64,000 bases of DNA from Albula goreensis (GCA_022829145.1 CM040752.1:35547086-35611085); one strand, 5' to 3'. Counted from the first letter of the stretch, positions 24,748-37,060 are shown. Made by a program: numbers and translations. The notes: generated from the sequence alone by a model not told the origin.

Positions 24748-24838
24748 CACCACCACCCCCTGCCCCCCCCCACCCCACCCCCACCCCTGCCCCCCCCCCC
24801 GCCCCAGCCCCTCCCCCGCCCCCACCCCCGGCCCCCCA
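24748..24838 (-). repeat. C-rich tract with G-quadruplex potential
   Basis: More than eight runs of four or more C separated by short A/G loops. The minus strand satisfies the G-quadruplex pattern. Confidence 0.75.
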
Positions 24839-26095
24839 TAGGATCTGTGTGGCTGCAGATTTAAATGGTGGTAATTGGCACAGGCCCTTCAGAGACAGGG
24901 CTCGCTAATGAATTTCTGGCTTGTCTTATGAATAAACTGGGAGGGGGAGGGGTGACTCAAAGTGGGGGTAACTGCATGAATGAGGATGTGGTGGCAGTGA
25001 GGGTCGGGGTTGAGAGGGATGGACACATGGGGACAGGGAGTCCGCTGAGCGTGCAGAATCATGGCGTACAGTGAGCCACACTCACCTACTTTCCATTCCA
25101 TCACAACCTCTACATGGAAAGAGGGCTGGGTTACCTGTACCAAAGGGCCCAGGAGATGACAGTGTGGGACTGAAGCCCAGAAACGCTGAGAGAGATAGAG
25201 AGTATATAGTATATACATATACATACATGTACATTCCTTATGTTTTTTTAGGTTTGGTTATGTAGTATAAGTAAATATCTCTTGTGTTATTGACATTAGT
25301 GTTATGATCGATGCACAGCTCACATGAAACATTGCCATGCTGATGTGTGGTCATGCCAATAAACCTCATTTGGATGCGAGAAATTCTCTCTTAAACAGCT
25401 GTTGATATGATTCTACTCATGGATCATTCATCATTTGCAAAACTCAAGTCTCAAATAATTTCCATGGGTTTAAAAAAAAAAGATTTATATTATGCCACTA
25501 AATCCCCTCTGTAGGATTTTCGGCTGTTAAAAAGCCAGATCGGGAGGCCCATCCAGCCGAATCAGAGTTTTCCGAGTGACATGCAAATGATCAGATTTGA
25601 ATACTAATACGGGCGCTCTCCTCGGGGTGTTCCTGGGCTCACAGCTCAGAATCGGCGCGATAAGCCTGCCATTGGGATGTACGGCGAATGGGGGCGACCG
25701 CGTTCCTATGGCTTTCAGATTAACGCGATGGAAAGATAAGGAATCCATTATGAGAATGTGTCATATGCCTTGAGTTCCTCGCTCTCCCATCTCCGTCCCA
25801 TGTCTCTCCTGGGACCTGTATCTCCTTCAGGATTCAGCACCTCGCTCGCTGCATCTCAGGTGAATTTTATTCAAATATATTTATATTCCCTCAAAGAAAT
25901 GCGCCAAATGAACAGCAAATAAATCATATTGTCACAGACTTTGCCGAATGGCAGGACGGCCCGCGACGGTGTTAAGTTTGCGCTGCCCGGATCCTCTCAT
26001 ATATTCATTTCAAAGGGAGTGTTGAGTATGCATGAATGAAATCACTTGTTAATTCTGCAGCGCTTGCAAAAAGTTGATCATTTGTCTGAATGGTT
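24839..26095. other. unique sequence; 25850-26080 candidate conserved element
   Basis: A TA/CATA tract lies at 25205-25225. The 25500-26080 part is repeat-free with AT words mixed with CpG and octamer-like 'tatgcatgaat', a texture typical of developmental enhancers. This is inference only. Confidence 0.3.
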
Positions 26096-26136
26096 GCGGG
26101 GGGGATGGGGGCTGGGGTGGGGTGGGGGGGGGGCTG
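26096..26136 (+). repeat. G-rich tract with G-quadruplex potential
   Basis: Runs GGGGGGG, GGGGG, GGGG, GGGG and about 10 G with short loops. Confidence 0.75.
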
Positions 26137-26271
26137 GTATCCCACTGCTTAATTATGACCACTGCAAGCCAACTTTATATTCTTTTCTTTCTCTCTTGTT
26201 GGAGAAAAAAAACATGCCAGCATCAAGATTTTAATTCAACCTTGTGGGCCTCAGAAGAGTTCCGACACTTC

Positions 26272-26291
26272 AAAAAAAAAAAAAAAAAAAA
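26272..26291. repeat. poly-A tract
   Basis: Twenty consecutive A. Confidence 0.9.
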
Positions 26292-27186
26292 ATCTGGCTT
26301 TAACACGCCTCGCGTTAATTAATTTATTTATTTAAATGGGATTTCTGAATTCCTCTGCTAATTACTCGATTGAATTCCCCCAGCATCTCCCTCTTGTTAA
26401 TTAGAGAACCTGAATGCTTCACACTTGGCTTAGTCGTGATGGGGAAGGGAGGAGCGGAGAGAGGCGGAGGACGTGCTCGGTCTGCGCTATTGTGTTAGTA
26501 ATGAACTGAAGTCTCTCTCACCAGCTCGACACCCGCCACCTTCCCTTCATTTCAGACACTGCACAATGTCAGGCAACTCTCTGCCGCTTCGTTCTACTGA
26601 CTCCCAGAATATCACAGAGCAGAACTGTATGTTTCACTTTAGACAGTAATCTCATGTAATTTTAATTTAACCATTTAATAACATGGAAGTGTCATTGCAT
26701 TAATACTGGAGGAAGACTTTGCAGGGTGCTCCCAGAAAGTAGGATAAAAGAAAGGAATGATACGCAGGAAGTGAAAACCTGCAAATGAAAGAAAAGCAGA
26801 ACCAAGCTGGTGGAGGCTGGGGTGGTGGAGCTGAGCAGAGGACCGAAAGAAAAACAACAGTACCGCGTAGCAACTGCAGCATTTGCGCAGTGATGGTGGA
26901 TAAGTTTTAGCTGGCATTCAAACAGACTGCTATATGCAAAGTATGGAGTGTTGTCACCATCTGATTGGTGTAAACTCCACTGATGTCACAATGCACATGA
27001 GCAGCCTCAGCAGGTTGTCATCTTTACTGGCAGCCTTTGGAAATGCAGTCCTCAGGTTGTCTGCCCAAATAATACAGGCAATAACCCTTAATGAAAGCCA
27101 TAGTACAATAATAAAATATTAGGTAAGAGATTTGGTTTTGCGATGTAGCAGAAGCAATTGTGGAGAGAGATTTGCACAATTTACAT
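26292..27186. other. unique sequence; 26300-26440 homeobox-word rich
   Basis: 26310-26410 holds TTAATTAATTTATTTATTTA, CTAATTACTCGATTGAATT and TTAATTAGAG within 100 bases. It could be an enhancer core. No gene. Confidence 0.35.
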
Positions 27187-27335
27187 TTAACACACACTGT
27201 CCAATGCAGCTGAATTTACTTGCAGTAATTTAGAAGATGTATCTTGCTCAAGGGTACAACTGTCGTGCCCTACCTTGGAAGCAGATCTCGTAATCTTTGC
27301 TCCCTAACCATTATTCTATGCAGCCATTGTAGGAT
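27187..27335 (-). mobile_element. decayed tRNA-derived SINE, minus strand
   Basis: 'ccaatgcagctgaatttact', 'cttgctcaagggtacaac' and 'tccctaaccattattctatgc' are reverse complements of the body and head of common fish SINEs. The B box is decayed ('agatctcgtaatc'). Confidence 0.55.
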
Positions 27336-27984
27336 GCGTTAACCTGAGTGCTTTAATTTGGTAACTTGTGAGGGAAATTTCATTTCCAAGCCAATACAGA
27401 TAGAGATAGTGTCCCTTGCCGTCAGTTACATCAGCTTGTCAGAGGCTCATCATTTTTATCTGTGGCGGCACAGGAAGTGAGACAGAGAGCTTTGGGTATT
27501 TCAGTAATCCTCTTCAGTTCAGCGTCCAATCAGCATTCTTTCATTCAGCCCTGGTGACTCAACCTTGACTGGTTTGTGTGATTATGGAACACTGTGTTTT
27601 ATCCATAAAATTCTATTAATAAAAAAACATTATAACATAGTCTATTATATAAAAAAAACAAAACCGTAATATCGAATTGTCGGTTTCTTTGTGATTAGCT
27701 CATTGTGAAAACCAGGTTGGCAGTTTGAAATGAGCCTGAACAAGACTAGACACACACTAAACAATGTTATTTTTCTTCATTTTCTTTTTGAGTAAGACTG
27801 AAAGCAAGGATGGTTTATGCTTTAAGGACTCATTTATCTGTGAGGGACAAGCACAGAATACTTTGATCAAATACAATTGCAGTATCCAGTGCAATGATTA
27901 GTGTTTAAATTAGCCAAAAAGTCCCTGGATGGTAATAGATAGTGAAAGAGCTGATAGAATGCGTCGTGTCATTCTGCTCTCGTG
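27336..27984. other. unique AT-rich sequence
   Basis: No feature is recognised. Confidence 0.5.
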
Positions 27985-28290
27985 CGTTTCCTGTCGTAAG
28001 GCCCTCGTTTGTCAAGCTGCCGTTTCTCAGCTGATATATCACATCCTGTTGCTGCACAGCTCGCGATCCACATCTGAATATTGTCATGTCAGTGAAAGTA
28101 TGATTATTGCATCAACATGAATACCAATTATCTGCCTTCCTCCTGAAATGATCTCCCACTTCCTGTGATGTGCATTATGGGATGCGTGATATAAGTGATG
28201 TAGCCATAGCGATCCTTTTCCTACAGTTACGGAGCAAACGAGGGGGTTTTCACATAGTTCCATGAACTCCTACATCATCACGCTCTACCT
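27985..28290. mobile_element. dispersed element, copy C without internal array
   Basis: It holds the same left part as copy A ('ttctcagctgatat' at 28024-28037 followed by 'cacatcctgt') and the same right part (28130-28290). Only about one unit-equivalent lies between them where copy A has about 28. It is the unexpanded counterpart of the 7.5-kb locus. Confidence 0.45.
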
Positions 28291-28411
28291 CTGTTTCATG
28301 AGTGTTAACTGAGGTTCGTTTGAGGAGGTGAGTCTGGCTGGCATGAGGCTGATCTGCAGAGTAAACAGAACCAGACACCTCACGGAGCCGTCTGCAGTCA
28401 CCAGGACATGA

Positions 28412-28500
28412 TGCCGATCCGGTTCACCGGAGAGGCCGATGACATCGCCAAACATCCGCGGCGCCGCCAATCCTGCCAGGAAAGAGAACCACGGGGTCAC
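28412..28500 (-). other. weak candidate exon (minus strand)
   Basis: On the minus strand 'ttctctttcctggcag' is a plausible 3' splice site. About 89 bases follow with one open frame containing MFGDVIGLSGEPDRHHVLVT, then TCC|GTGAGG as a plausible 5' splice site. CpG and third-position GC are higher than in the flanks. I do not recognise the peptide and no matching neighbour exon in phase is found. It may be chance. Confidence 0.2.
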
Positions 28501-28829
28501 CTTTCAGAGAGTTTTAATTACTGATGGGAAGGTGAGATTTCACAACACCAAAAATAGGTGCAGCTACCATATGCTGTTCTGTTCTTTTTGATGGGTCCAA
28601 ACAGGTCTGTGGCCCACAGGCTGTCTGTGTGTCAATATGATGTATACGTTTCATTTCTGTTTCTGTGTATCACGAGCTGTGGAATTTCGCTAATTTTCCC
28701 TGATCTGTTTTGAAGTCAAAGTTCAAACTCTGGAGGGCTGCTAGTGTCCAATGGGTTTAACACACTGAGAGACTGATGGGAGTCTGACCCGACTCACTGC
28801 ATTTCAAAGGCCTGAATCGGGTCCTTACT

Positions 28830-29043
28830 GAAGGGTCACACATGAACTCTGCATCTCTCCGGGCCTGGAGCTGGAGGCTGACTGGTGTGACGCTGGAGCA
28901 GAGCTGAGGAAGGAGGAATCAGGAATGAGGATAGCCACGCGGTCACAAGAGATGCTCCTTAGCATGGTGGTCACATCGTCCGTCTGACGCTGGAGCGCAT
29001 AATTGATGTGGTCAAACATTGAGGTTAACATCCGTGGACTCAT
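28830..29043 (-). other. weak coding-like stretch (minus strand)
   Basis: The frame contains MFDHINYALQRQTDDVTTML followed by a Ser/Pro-rich part, and ends at CTTCA|GTAAGG, a good donor-like site. There is no polypyrimidine/AG acceptor upstream, and a stop lies just before the first ATG. Joining to the 28.4-kb candidate breaks the frame. The peptide is not recognised. Confidence 0.15.
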
Positions 29044-29863
29044 TTATTAATGAATTCCCTCTTAAGTTGAACATTTACCGTGGAGCTCAGGCTTTACTCA
29101 TTAAAGCGCCTGATATACCGTCTCTCACAGACTAAAAGGAGAAGATCACAGATTGTCCTAACACCATGTGTACGCGAGCGTGCCTTTGAAGTCTGTGTAA
29201 AAAAAAAAAAAAAAACACTTGTAACTCCAAAACATTTAGTAAAAATAAAATAAAATAAAATAACAGGGATGTTCATTCCATTAAACATCTTGGCAGAAAT
29301 ATTTCCTGAGGAAAACATCTCTCTCAGCTCACTCCGCCTGTGGGGTAAAACAGAGTCAGTCAGTGGAAAAGAGAACTTTCTCTGAGCCGGTGAGAGATAA
29401 TTAAGTCTGAGCTGGACAACTGAATAATTATGTTCTGTAGCCAGATACGGTAATAATCTCGCTGGGTCAAACACAAGCAATACAGTTAATCCAGCCACTT
29501 CAGACTCTCAGTGTCATAATGAATGTGGTACTATATTATCCATTAGCAAAACCATCATAAGCAGCGCATTGCAGACTATGGATTTCTATTATGGCAGTGA
29601 CTTAAAACATGGATTAATATTTATTATGCCACTTCACACTGTGTGAAAAGTCTAACTGGATTACAGCATGACAGATTTAGTGCTTTACGTTCTGACTGAC
29701 TCTCTTTAAATTCTTCCCATACATAACATTTAGGATGAAAATCTGAAATTAATGAGGACAAATTGAGTTCACCTACGGTGATAGTGAACACAGGAAACGA
29801 AACAGCCAGTCTTTGTTTAATAATTGGTTATTGCATCACCCAGGGAGCCAGTGCTTCCCCTCA
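29044..29863. other. unique sequence with A-rich tracts
   Basis: Poly-A lies at 29199-29215 and (AAAAT)n at 29242-29263. 29500-29680 is repeat-free and AT-rich with ATTA words and could be a conserved element. No gene is seen. Confidence 0.4.
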
Positions 29864-30121
29864 GGATGGGTTCTTCCCCTCTCTCTAACACCCCTGACTC
29901 TGATTGGTGCACACAGGATGGGTTCTTCCCCTCACTCTAACACCCCTGACTCTGATTGGTGAACACAGGATGGGTTCTTCCCCCCACTCTAACACCCCTG
30001 ACTCTGATTGGTGCACACAGGATGGGTTCTTCCCCCACTCTAACACCCCTGACTCTGATTGGTGCACACAGGATGGGTTCTTCCCCCACTCTAACACCCC
30101 TGACTCTGATTGGTGCACAGG
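29864..30121. repeat. 52-bp minisatellite, 5 copies
   Basis: Units start GGATGGGTTCTTCCCC at 29864, 29916, 29968, 30020 and 30071 (spacing 52, 52, 52, 51). Each unit contains CTGATTGGTG, an inverted CCAAT-type word. The C-run length varies by one or two. Confidence 0.95.
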
Positions 30122-30144
30122 GTCTGCCTCCAGCAGCTGCGTAA

Positions 30145-30620
30145 ATAAAGCCACCATGCACTGTAGTAATTACACCATAATTACACTGTATTAGCACTGT
30201 CATACACTGCAGTAAGTATGCATTTAATTACACTGTGCTACATTCCTGTAAATAAATTGTACTTACACTGTCCCACACTGCAGTAATTAACCTGTAATTA
30301 TACTGTCCTACACTGAAATAATGAGTCTGGCCTCTTACTTATTGTAGTAATTACTGTCTTATACGGCATCAGTTACATTGTAATCTGACTGTTCTGTACA
30401 TTTACATTGAAAATGTTATAAATATATATTGTAGTTGAATTTCCCCAATCTACAGTAATTACACTGTAAAAAAACTGTAGCAATTTTACTGCAATAGCAC
30501 TGTCCTATACTGTCCTAATTATTCTTTAATTACACTACAATAATGACACCATTCTAAATTGTTTGTAATTACACAGTTATTATACTGCCATACGGCATCA
30601 GTTACATTCTAATATCACTG
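30145..30620. repeat. degenerate AATTACACTG-type array
   Basis: 'gtaattacactgt', 'cactgtcctacactg' and 'ggcatcagttacattgtaat' recur irregularly, the last about 230 bp apart (30367 and 30595). This looks like an old, decayed tandem array. Confidence 0.6.
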
Positions 30621-31455
30621 TTCTATATATAATTGATGGTTTCTGTTTAAAATGGTGGAAATAAAATGCAGGAACCGTAAATGTTACAAAGAAAGGTTAA
30701 AGAGGTAAACTATTGCAACTTTTATATTATAATATTTAAGACTTATTTTACCGCACCCCTGGCTGGACAGGCTGAGGGTGGTGCAGAGATAAGGGCATAA
30801 TGATGAGACTCCACCCAAGCTCACATCCTCATTCACCATACAGTGTCTATCGAGATCCAGTACTGCATCAAACCTGGTCTTGACAACTCAGAGTTTGTCT
30901 GCCTGTAATACATGACCTAGCAAGCAGCCCCAAGCAGGAAGGCACAAGGCCAAAACAAAACAAATAAATAAATAAAATTCTTCCCTCGGTGTGTTCTGGC
31001 TCAAATGGCTGGCCACAAGTGGTATGCGTTTCATATTGAGAAAGATAAAAAGAGATAACAGATAACATTAATACTGTTGAAAAGGCGTACACGAGGCCTT
31101 AATTAGGCAATTAATCTTCAGATATATCCAACAGGCCCCTGGGCCTCCTCAGCTCTCATTCTGAGCAGTATGCTACATCAAACACAGTTACCAGGTACCG
31201 CTCAAATGACTCTTTATTTTAGGCAGTCTATTAACATATTTATCTATCCTGTTTATTCTCTGCAGAAATACACGCGCACGTCAGATCGTGCTGGAAATGG
31301 AACTCCTGATCTCTCCAGATACCAGCGGAATACAGAGTGGCACACATGCAGATGGAGCATTCTGGATGACTTATTTTATCATATTTCATATAATAATTTT
31401 ATACAATATTTTATATATTTTGTATAAAGGCCCATAACTGATACATGCAGATGAT
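30621..31455. other. unique non-coding sequence
   Basis: An AAAT tract lies at 30958-30977. No gene. Confidence 0.5.
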
Positions 31456-31489
31456 GCTCTATACAGTGTGTAGTAAAAGGGGAAAAACT

Positions 31490-31640
31490 TTATAATATAT
31501 AATATAATATATATCTTTATAATGCAAGATAAATGTGTATAGTGTTTTGTGTGTCAGGGTGTGTCTCCTATTTGTGCGTGTGCAGATGCATTTTTCTGTA
31601 TGTGTGTGTGTGTGTGAGCATGTGTGTGCACTTGACTCTG
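31490..31640. repeat. AT tract and (GT)n microsatellite
   Basis: ATAATATA repeats at 31490-31515 and an interrupted GT run at 31545-31632. Confidence 0.8.
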
Positions 31641-33080
31641 TATAAAACAAATGGTACAAAAGAAGGACTCCTTGACTTACAGCCATACCACACACAAACA
31701 AAACCTCCCACATAAATATTTCTCTTTTTTCAATTAAGTAGGTCAAAACAGAAAACAGTAATTTGCTAGAATACGAAAAACGAAACATGTGGCACATTTG
31801 GTTTTAGAAATGTTGTAGAACTGATGTTAATGTATATCACCATAGGGATGATTTAGTCTTAGCTGGTGCTATGAGAAAAGAGGGAGGCTCTCCAGGTAAT
31901 GAAAGTGAAACGCCAGCATGCCATGCCAGCATGCCTGGATAGGGGCCATCCCCGGCACAGCTTAACTCCTCCATGTATCAAACAAACACGCTAAAGACTT
32001 CACCATATTGTTGGCTGTATTCTCACACGATATTAATAATTCCGCTATCCCACATGTGAAGATATTTTAGGATCATTAGTGATGTAAAGATAATCATGAG
32101 CAAAAATGTCACAGGAGAGAAGGAAAGGCGAGCTATCTATAGTCTATTTATAGGCTATAGAGTTTTAATAGGGCGACATTAAAAACCTCGCCAGCTCAGC
32201 GTATTAGATTAGCATGGTGTTTCCACAGAACTCCTACATAATATTAGCACGTATATGACAAAATTGCACTGATTTGCAATGCATGAGGTGAACCATAATT
32301 TACACCAAGGTCACGTCTGATATTTGATATGTGTAATATATGATCAAAAGCCAAACCTTTCATCGGCGGGGGTTTTAATGGCAGGTTTGGCGGCTCTGAG
32401 GTATTCTCACTCTGTCACCACGTTGTTTGATGTGCTGTTACTGGAGGATATGGGCACCCCTGGGAATCCAAACTAAACTCTCATCGCGCACAAACCGGAC
32501 CGAGAAAAAGGAAACAGCAGGACGCCCACTGCTGAAGCAAACCCCCAAACCCGGCCCCTGTGTCCCTGTCTAATCAAACACCAAACGAACAATTCCGTCC
32601 CCAGAAGCCCGAGGGATTATGGGAAAATTACGCCCGCTCCTCCCATGTTCGCGCCTCTCCTGTGATCCGCACTGGAAGAGGGCCAAAGCCAGCATCGTTA
32701 TCACAGCCGACCCTTTAATTAAAACTAAATCGAGCAGACAGAGGTGGTCTATATACGCAGGCGAGAACTGCCAGAATAATTAATCACGTGCAGTAATGAA
32801 CATGCTTAATTAAAAACATCCTCGTTGAGTAATTCAGTGTATCAAGGATATTTTTAGAAAGTTGCTGAGCTAAGCTCATCGCGCATTAGTCCGCTTCATT
32901 GAGTGACGGGGAGACTGACAGGTGTAAGACCCGATTGGCTTCAGTCGTGCATTCACAATGCGATCACGTCTGTAATGTAATGCAATTTTAATAAGGCTGT
33001 ATAACTTACATCCCATATGAATCATGTTTTATATACATTTCTGAAAAGCATGGCAAAGGGCAATCATGGGAAATAGCATA
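31641..33080. other. repeat-poor block, candidate conserved non-coding region
   Basis: 32000-32990 lacks simple repeats and carries many homeobox, MADS-like (CTATTTATAG at 32146-32155) and E-box (CACGTG at 32787-32792) words. No gene is seen. Conservation cannot be tested from one sequence. Confidence 0.3.
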
Positions 33081-33082
33081 GA

Positions 33083-33106
33083 CAATAATAATAATAATAA
33101 TAATGC
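33083..33106. repeat. (AAT)n microsatellite
   Basis: Seven or more AAT units. Confidence 0.9.
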
Positions 33107-34080
33107 TGTGATGCATTGTGTTGGATTATTGCTTTACATTTAACTGTTCCTATATTCATCTATCAAATGCACATTCAATAAATAAAGAGAGTCCATCTTC
33201 TATCATGCAGGAAATACCATAGTCTGGTTACAGGCAACTAAGCCGTTTTATTTATGAGGAAAGATAATGGCTTGAGAATTATGGTTTATTGTGATTACGT
33301 GCTGTATAAGTAATATTGTCATATATATGTATATGTCAGAGGCCTTTAACGGAAGGGAAAATGCAAGCTTGCCCCCCCCCACCCCCGGATTCTCCCAGCC
33401 AGTGAAAGCTGCCAGGCTGGTTACTCACGGGATCCATTGCTGCTGTGTTAGACTGACAGGTGAATCACTGACTGGCAGAATGGGGTCCTAAACACAGAAA
33501 GGTTCGCAGTCTGAGCCTTCCAAAACCTCCATGAGGCTGGTGCAGAGTGCTGGAGAAAGTCAACGCTCCATGACACGGCAAATGGCAAGAAGGCAAGCCT
33601 GAAACCTGAGGTGTGTTAGAATGTGTTTACGGATGAAATCATAGTAGCACCGTTTTGGGGTGTTTAAAACAGCCTTAATTAATAAAGACATGGGGACACA
33701 CAGGGATTCCCCTGGACAGAGTTTGAGATCCCGGTGCCCCACGGCAGCTCTTGGAGGATGTGGCACAGAGATCGGTCCCACTTTCCCACTACGATGGCAG
33801 CAGCGTGACCGGGCTTTACCCATCCCTACGGCCAGCAGAGGTTTCCCAGCTATGCTACTCACATGAAATGTAAGACACCTCTGTGAAAAAAACCCGCTCA
33901 GTGACACACTTAAATGTTATATATAAACACTGCGCCCTCCCCACAACATACACACCAAGTTTACATAAGCATCAGTGGTACTGGTTCCTGAAACGAAGCG
34001 GCTTCTCTTTTTTGGCTGCGACCCAGTTTGGTGGCTCAATCTTTGCCCCAGACCTACTTTTTTAATGGCTGCCATCATTA
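33107..34080. other. unique non-coding sequence
   Basis: C-run at 33373-33389. No gene is recognised. Confidence 0.5.
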
Positions 34081-34087
34081 TCCAACA

Positions 34088-34176
34088 CCCTGCCTCCCTC
34101 CCTCTCTCCAACACTTTCTCTCCCTCTCTCCCTCTCTCTCCCTCTCTCTCTCCAGTCCTCCCTCTCTTTCCCTGAC
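34088..34176. repeat. CT-rich simple repeat
   Basis: (TCTCCC)n / (TC)n pyrimidine tract. Confidence 0.85.
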
Positions 34177-34455
34177 ATCAAAGCACGGGAGAGTGGGCCA
34201 GACCCGCCCCCTGAGGTGCGGGCCGAGCTTCAGAGCGGGAGAGGGAGGGAAATGAAATACTCCAAATCTAGGTTACTGGCACGCATGAATTTCTTATGCT
34301 CTTTATTTATATATTTATATCTGTGTGCTTTTTGGGGAGGGTGCCACATTGGGATGATGCAGCTGGGTATTAAAATATTAAAATACACATTTTTAGAAAC
34401 GCTGGGGAAGATTAAGAGGAGAGGGATGGCTTAGTGCCTCGCCCCCTCGTTCCAA

Positions 34456-34561
34456 GAGTTATTTACACACACCCACACACACTCACACACACTCACACAC
34501 ACCCACACACACTCACACACACACTCACACACACCCACACACACTCACACACACTCACACA

Positions 34562-34602
<41 letters not shown>

Positions 34603-34874
34603 CCACACGCACACACGCACACACACTCACACACACTCACACCCACACACACCCACACTCACACCCATACGCACACACGCACACACCCACACACACTCAC
34701 ACACACTCACACACACCCACACACACTCACACACACACACCCACACGCACACACCCACACACACTCACACACACCCACACGCACACACACACTCACACCC
34801 ACACACCCACACACACCCACACACACTCACACACACACACATACACACACACACCCACACACACTCACACACAG

Positions 34875-34908
<34 letters not shown>

Positions 34909-35060
34909 ACACCCACACACACACACCACACACACTCACACCCACACCCATATGCACACACCCACACGCACAAACACTCACAAACTCACACACACTCACA
35001 CACACCCACACTCACTCACACCCATACGCACACACGCACTCACACACGCTTACATAAAAA
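34456..35060 (+). repeat. long CA/CACACACTC compound microsatellite
   Basis: About 600 bp made almost only of ACAC with C or CT interruptions (CCACAC, CTCACAC). Higher-order blocks such as 'actcacacacactcacac' recur. The Thr-His open frame across it is an artefact. Alternating purine-pyrimidine composition favours Z-DNA. Confidence 0.95.
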
Positions 35061-35061
35061 C

Positions 35062-35165
35062 ACACTACCCTAAATACATGCTTACATGAACACACACTGC
35101 CCCAAACACACGCTTACATGAACACACATTGCCCCAAACACACACTTACATGAACATACACTCAG
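35062..35165. repeat. about 32-bp CA-rich tandem repeat, 3 copies
   Basis: The motif 'cttacatgaacacacactgc' followed by CCYaaacacac recurs about every 32 bp. It is continuous with the CA tract. Confidence 0.8.
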
Positions 35166-37040
35166 TTCAAGTTTGCGTGACCTGCGCTGCAGCCTGCCGT
35201 CAGGTTTGAGCGGCTCTGACGCGAGTCTTCCTGAGTCTGACAGGCTCAAGGCTGGGTCTGACACGCCATCATTAATGACAAACCACAAAAGCACAGACTC
35301 CATCCCGCTCTGACAGCTGATCGACAGACAGACTGGTGACAGCCAAGGTCCGAAAATAGACACCACACCAGGGGGGCTACCACAACATCACCCCACACAC
35401 GGGCAAGAACGAGAGAGAGAAAGAGAGAGAGAGAGAGACTTCAGTTTGCAGCTGAAATAAAGACTCCAGCTCGGCATAGCCCGTGCCATGTATATCCCAG
35501 TTCACGTGCTGGATGTTACACCAAACACAGAAAAAAAGAGAAGAGAAAAAAGGATGAAAGGACAGCATGGAAGCTGTTTCTCTCAGCATGGGAGCAACAG
35601 GGCAGAGGCAAAATAAGTAAATAAATAATAAAGACGGCGGGGAATGACATTTGGAAATAATCGACAAATGGCAGAAAAGGCAGACCTTTTGTTGGCGGTG
35701 CCCCCACCTTTGGGTCTGACATTGTGTATTAGCACGGGGACAGACTTTGTACACAGAGCTCAATCAGCGCAGAGCGCCGCGACACGCACTGCGGAGCCCG
35801 GAGAAGCAGGGGGAAAACGGAGAGATGACATTTGACGCTGTGTTTATGGGCTCAGATCCGGGAAACGCTTCAGCCCCTCTGCATTAGGCTCTGTGTGAGG
35901 TGAGCGCTGGCTCAGAACCGTGGAGCAGATCGCCTCTTGTCTGTTTTTCTTTACCCCCCACCCCCACCCCCACCCCCAGCACACAAATATTCCACAGTAA
36001 CACGGAGTTAATGGAAGCAGGAGTGTGAAGTTGCACGTACGCTTCCCTCCCACATCCGCCCTGATCTAGGTACACCGGTCTGGATGGCTGGAGAGAGATT
36101 AAACCGCACCGAGCCAGCAGAGTGGGAAATGGCGCGTGGCGAAGCCCGAGTCTGCGGCTTCCTTTCGAGCCACACATCTGCGGCTGAATCAGAATTCAAT
36201 AAAACGGGCGGAGCATGTTTGGAGAGGCTCATTTGAAGCTTGGGTGGACATGTTTAGGACTCATTTGGATTAAGCGGTCCGTGTGTCACTGCCTACGGCT
36301 GCAAGCACAGCGTCTTAAAGACATGCTGGTGAGAGAGAGAGAGAGAGCAGGGATCCGCTTTTTCTTTGAAGTTAAAAATGATGCTTTTTTAACGGAAAAT
36401 AATGTATACTTCAGCGTGTATATTGTATGAAGCGCACATGCAGCAGGGACACACAGTGAGAATGTGCTCACTTTCCTTGAGGGCTGTGATGACCTTTTAA
36501 GGTTACATAGACAGCTCCTCGAACCTTGAGCTATCATAGCAGCAAAGGGGGTTGGCGAAGATAGGTAGCCGAGTCCTTTGGTTTTATGTTTCCAGGGTCG
36601 GTTGGGCTCTGCGGCACACATAACGGAAACACGCCTTGCCTTCCTTCCTGCACTATAATGTACCCAGAGTGATCGGCTCCACGGCATTTAAATTGCTTGT
36701 AAAAAGTTATTATAGGAAGAGAGCGGGCCCTGTCTCTCATGGCGTTTAGACAGCGTTGCATACATCACTGTCCGCGGCGCGGCCCATCTGCTCTGATTTA
36801 TGAGCGTTAGCGATGCTACAATAGAGTCTCCAGACACAGCCCCTTCATCCAGCCCCACAATAATATAATAGACTGGGGACAACCGCGGAATAACAATTCA
36901 GAAATTTGCTGTGAGAGGAGCCGACTCAAAAGGAGTGCCAGGTAAGCACTTTGACATAAAGTCGTTAAATCTGTTAAATCTGTTTTTTTTTTTTTTTTAA
37001 AAAAAGTGTTTTTTTACACAGAAATGGAGTAAGCTGGAAG
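35166..37040. other. unique sequence with scattered simple tracts
   Basis: (GA)n lies at 35407-35438, C-rich with minus-strand G-quadruplex potential at 35955-35979, (GA)n at 36331-36347 and T16A7 at 36983-37006. 36030-36200 and 36720-36800 are locally CpG-rich. No gene is recognised. Confidence 0.45.
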
Positions 37041-37060
37041 CTGCCCTCTATCTGAAAGCT
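37041..37060 (-). promoter_or_regulatory. possible weak CTCF-like site
   Basis: The reverse complement contains ATAGAGGGCAGC, close to the CTCF core CTAGAGGGCAGC. Weak. Confidence 0.2.

Noticed and set aside
29904..30194. Repeated-peptide frames on both strands
   Set aside because: Produced by the 52-bp minisatellite, with frame changes where a unit is 51 bp.
34434..35057. 207-residue Thr-His frame
   Set aside because: Pure translation of a CA microsatellite.
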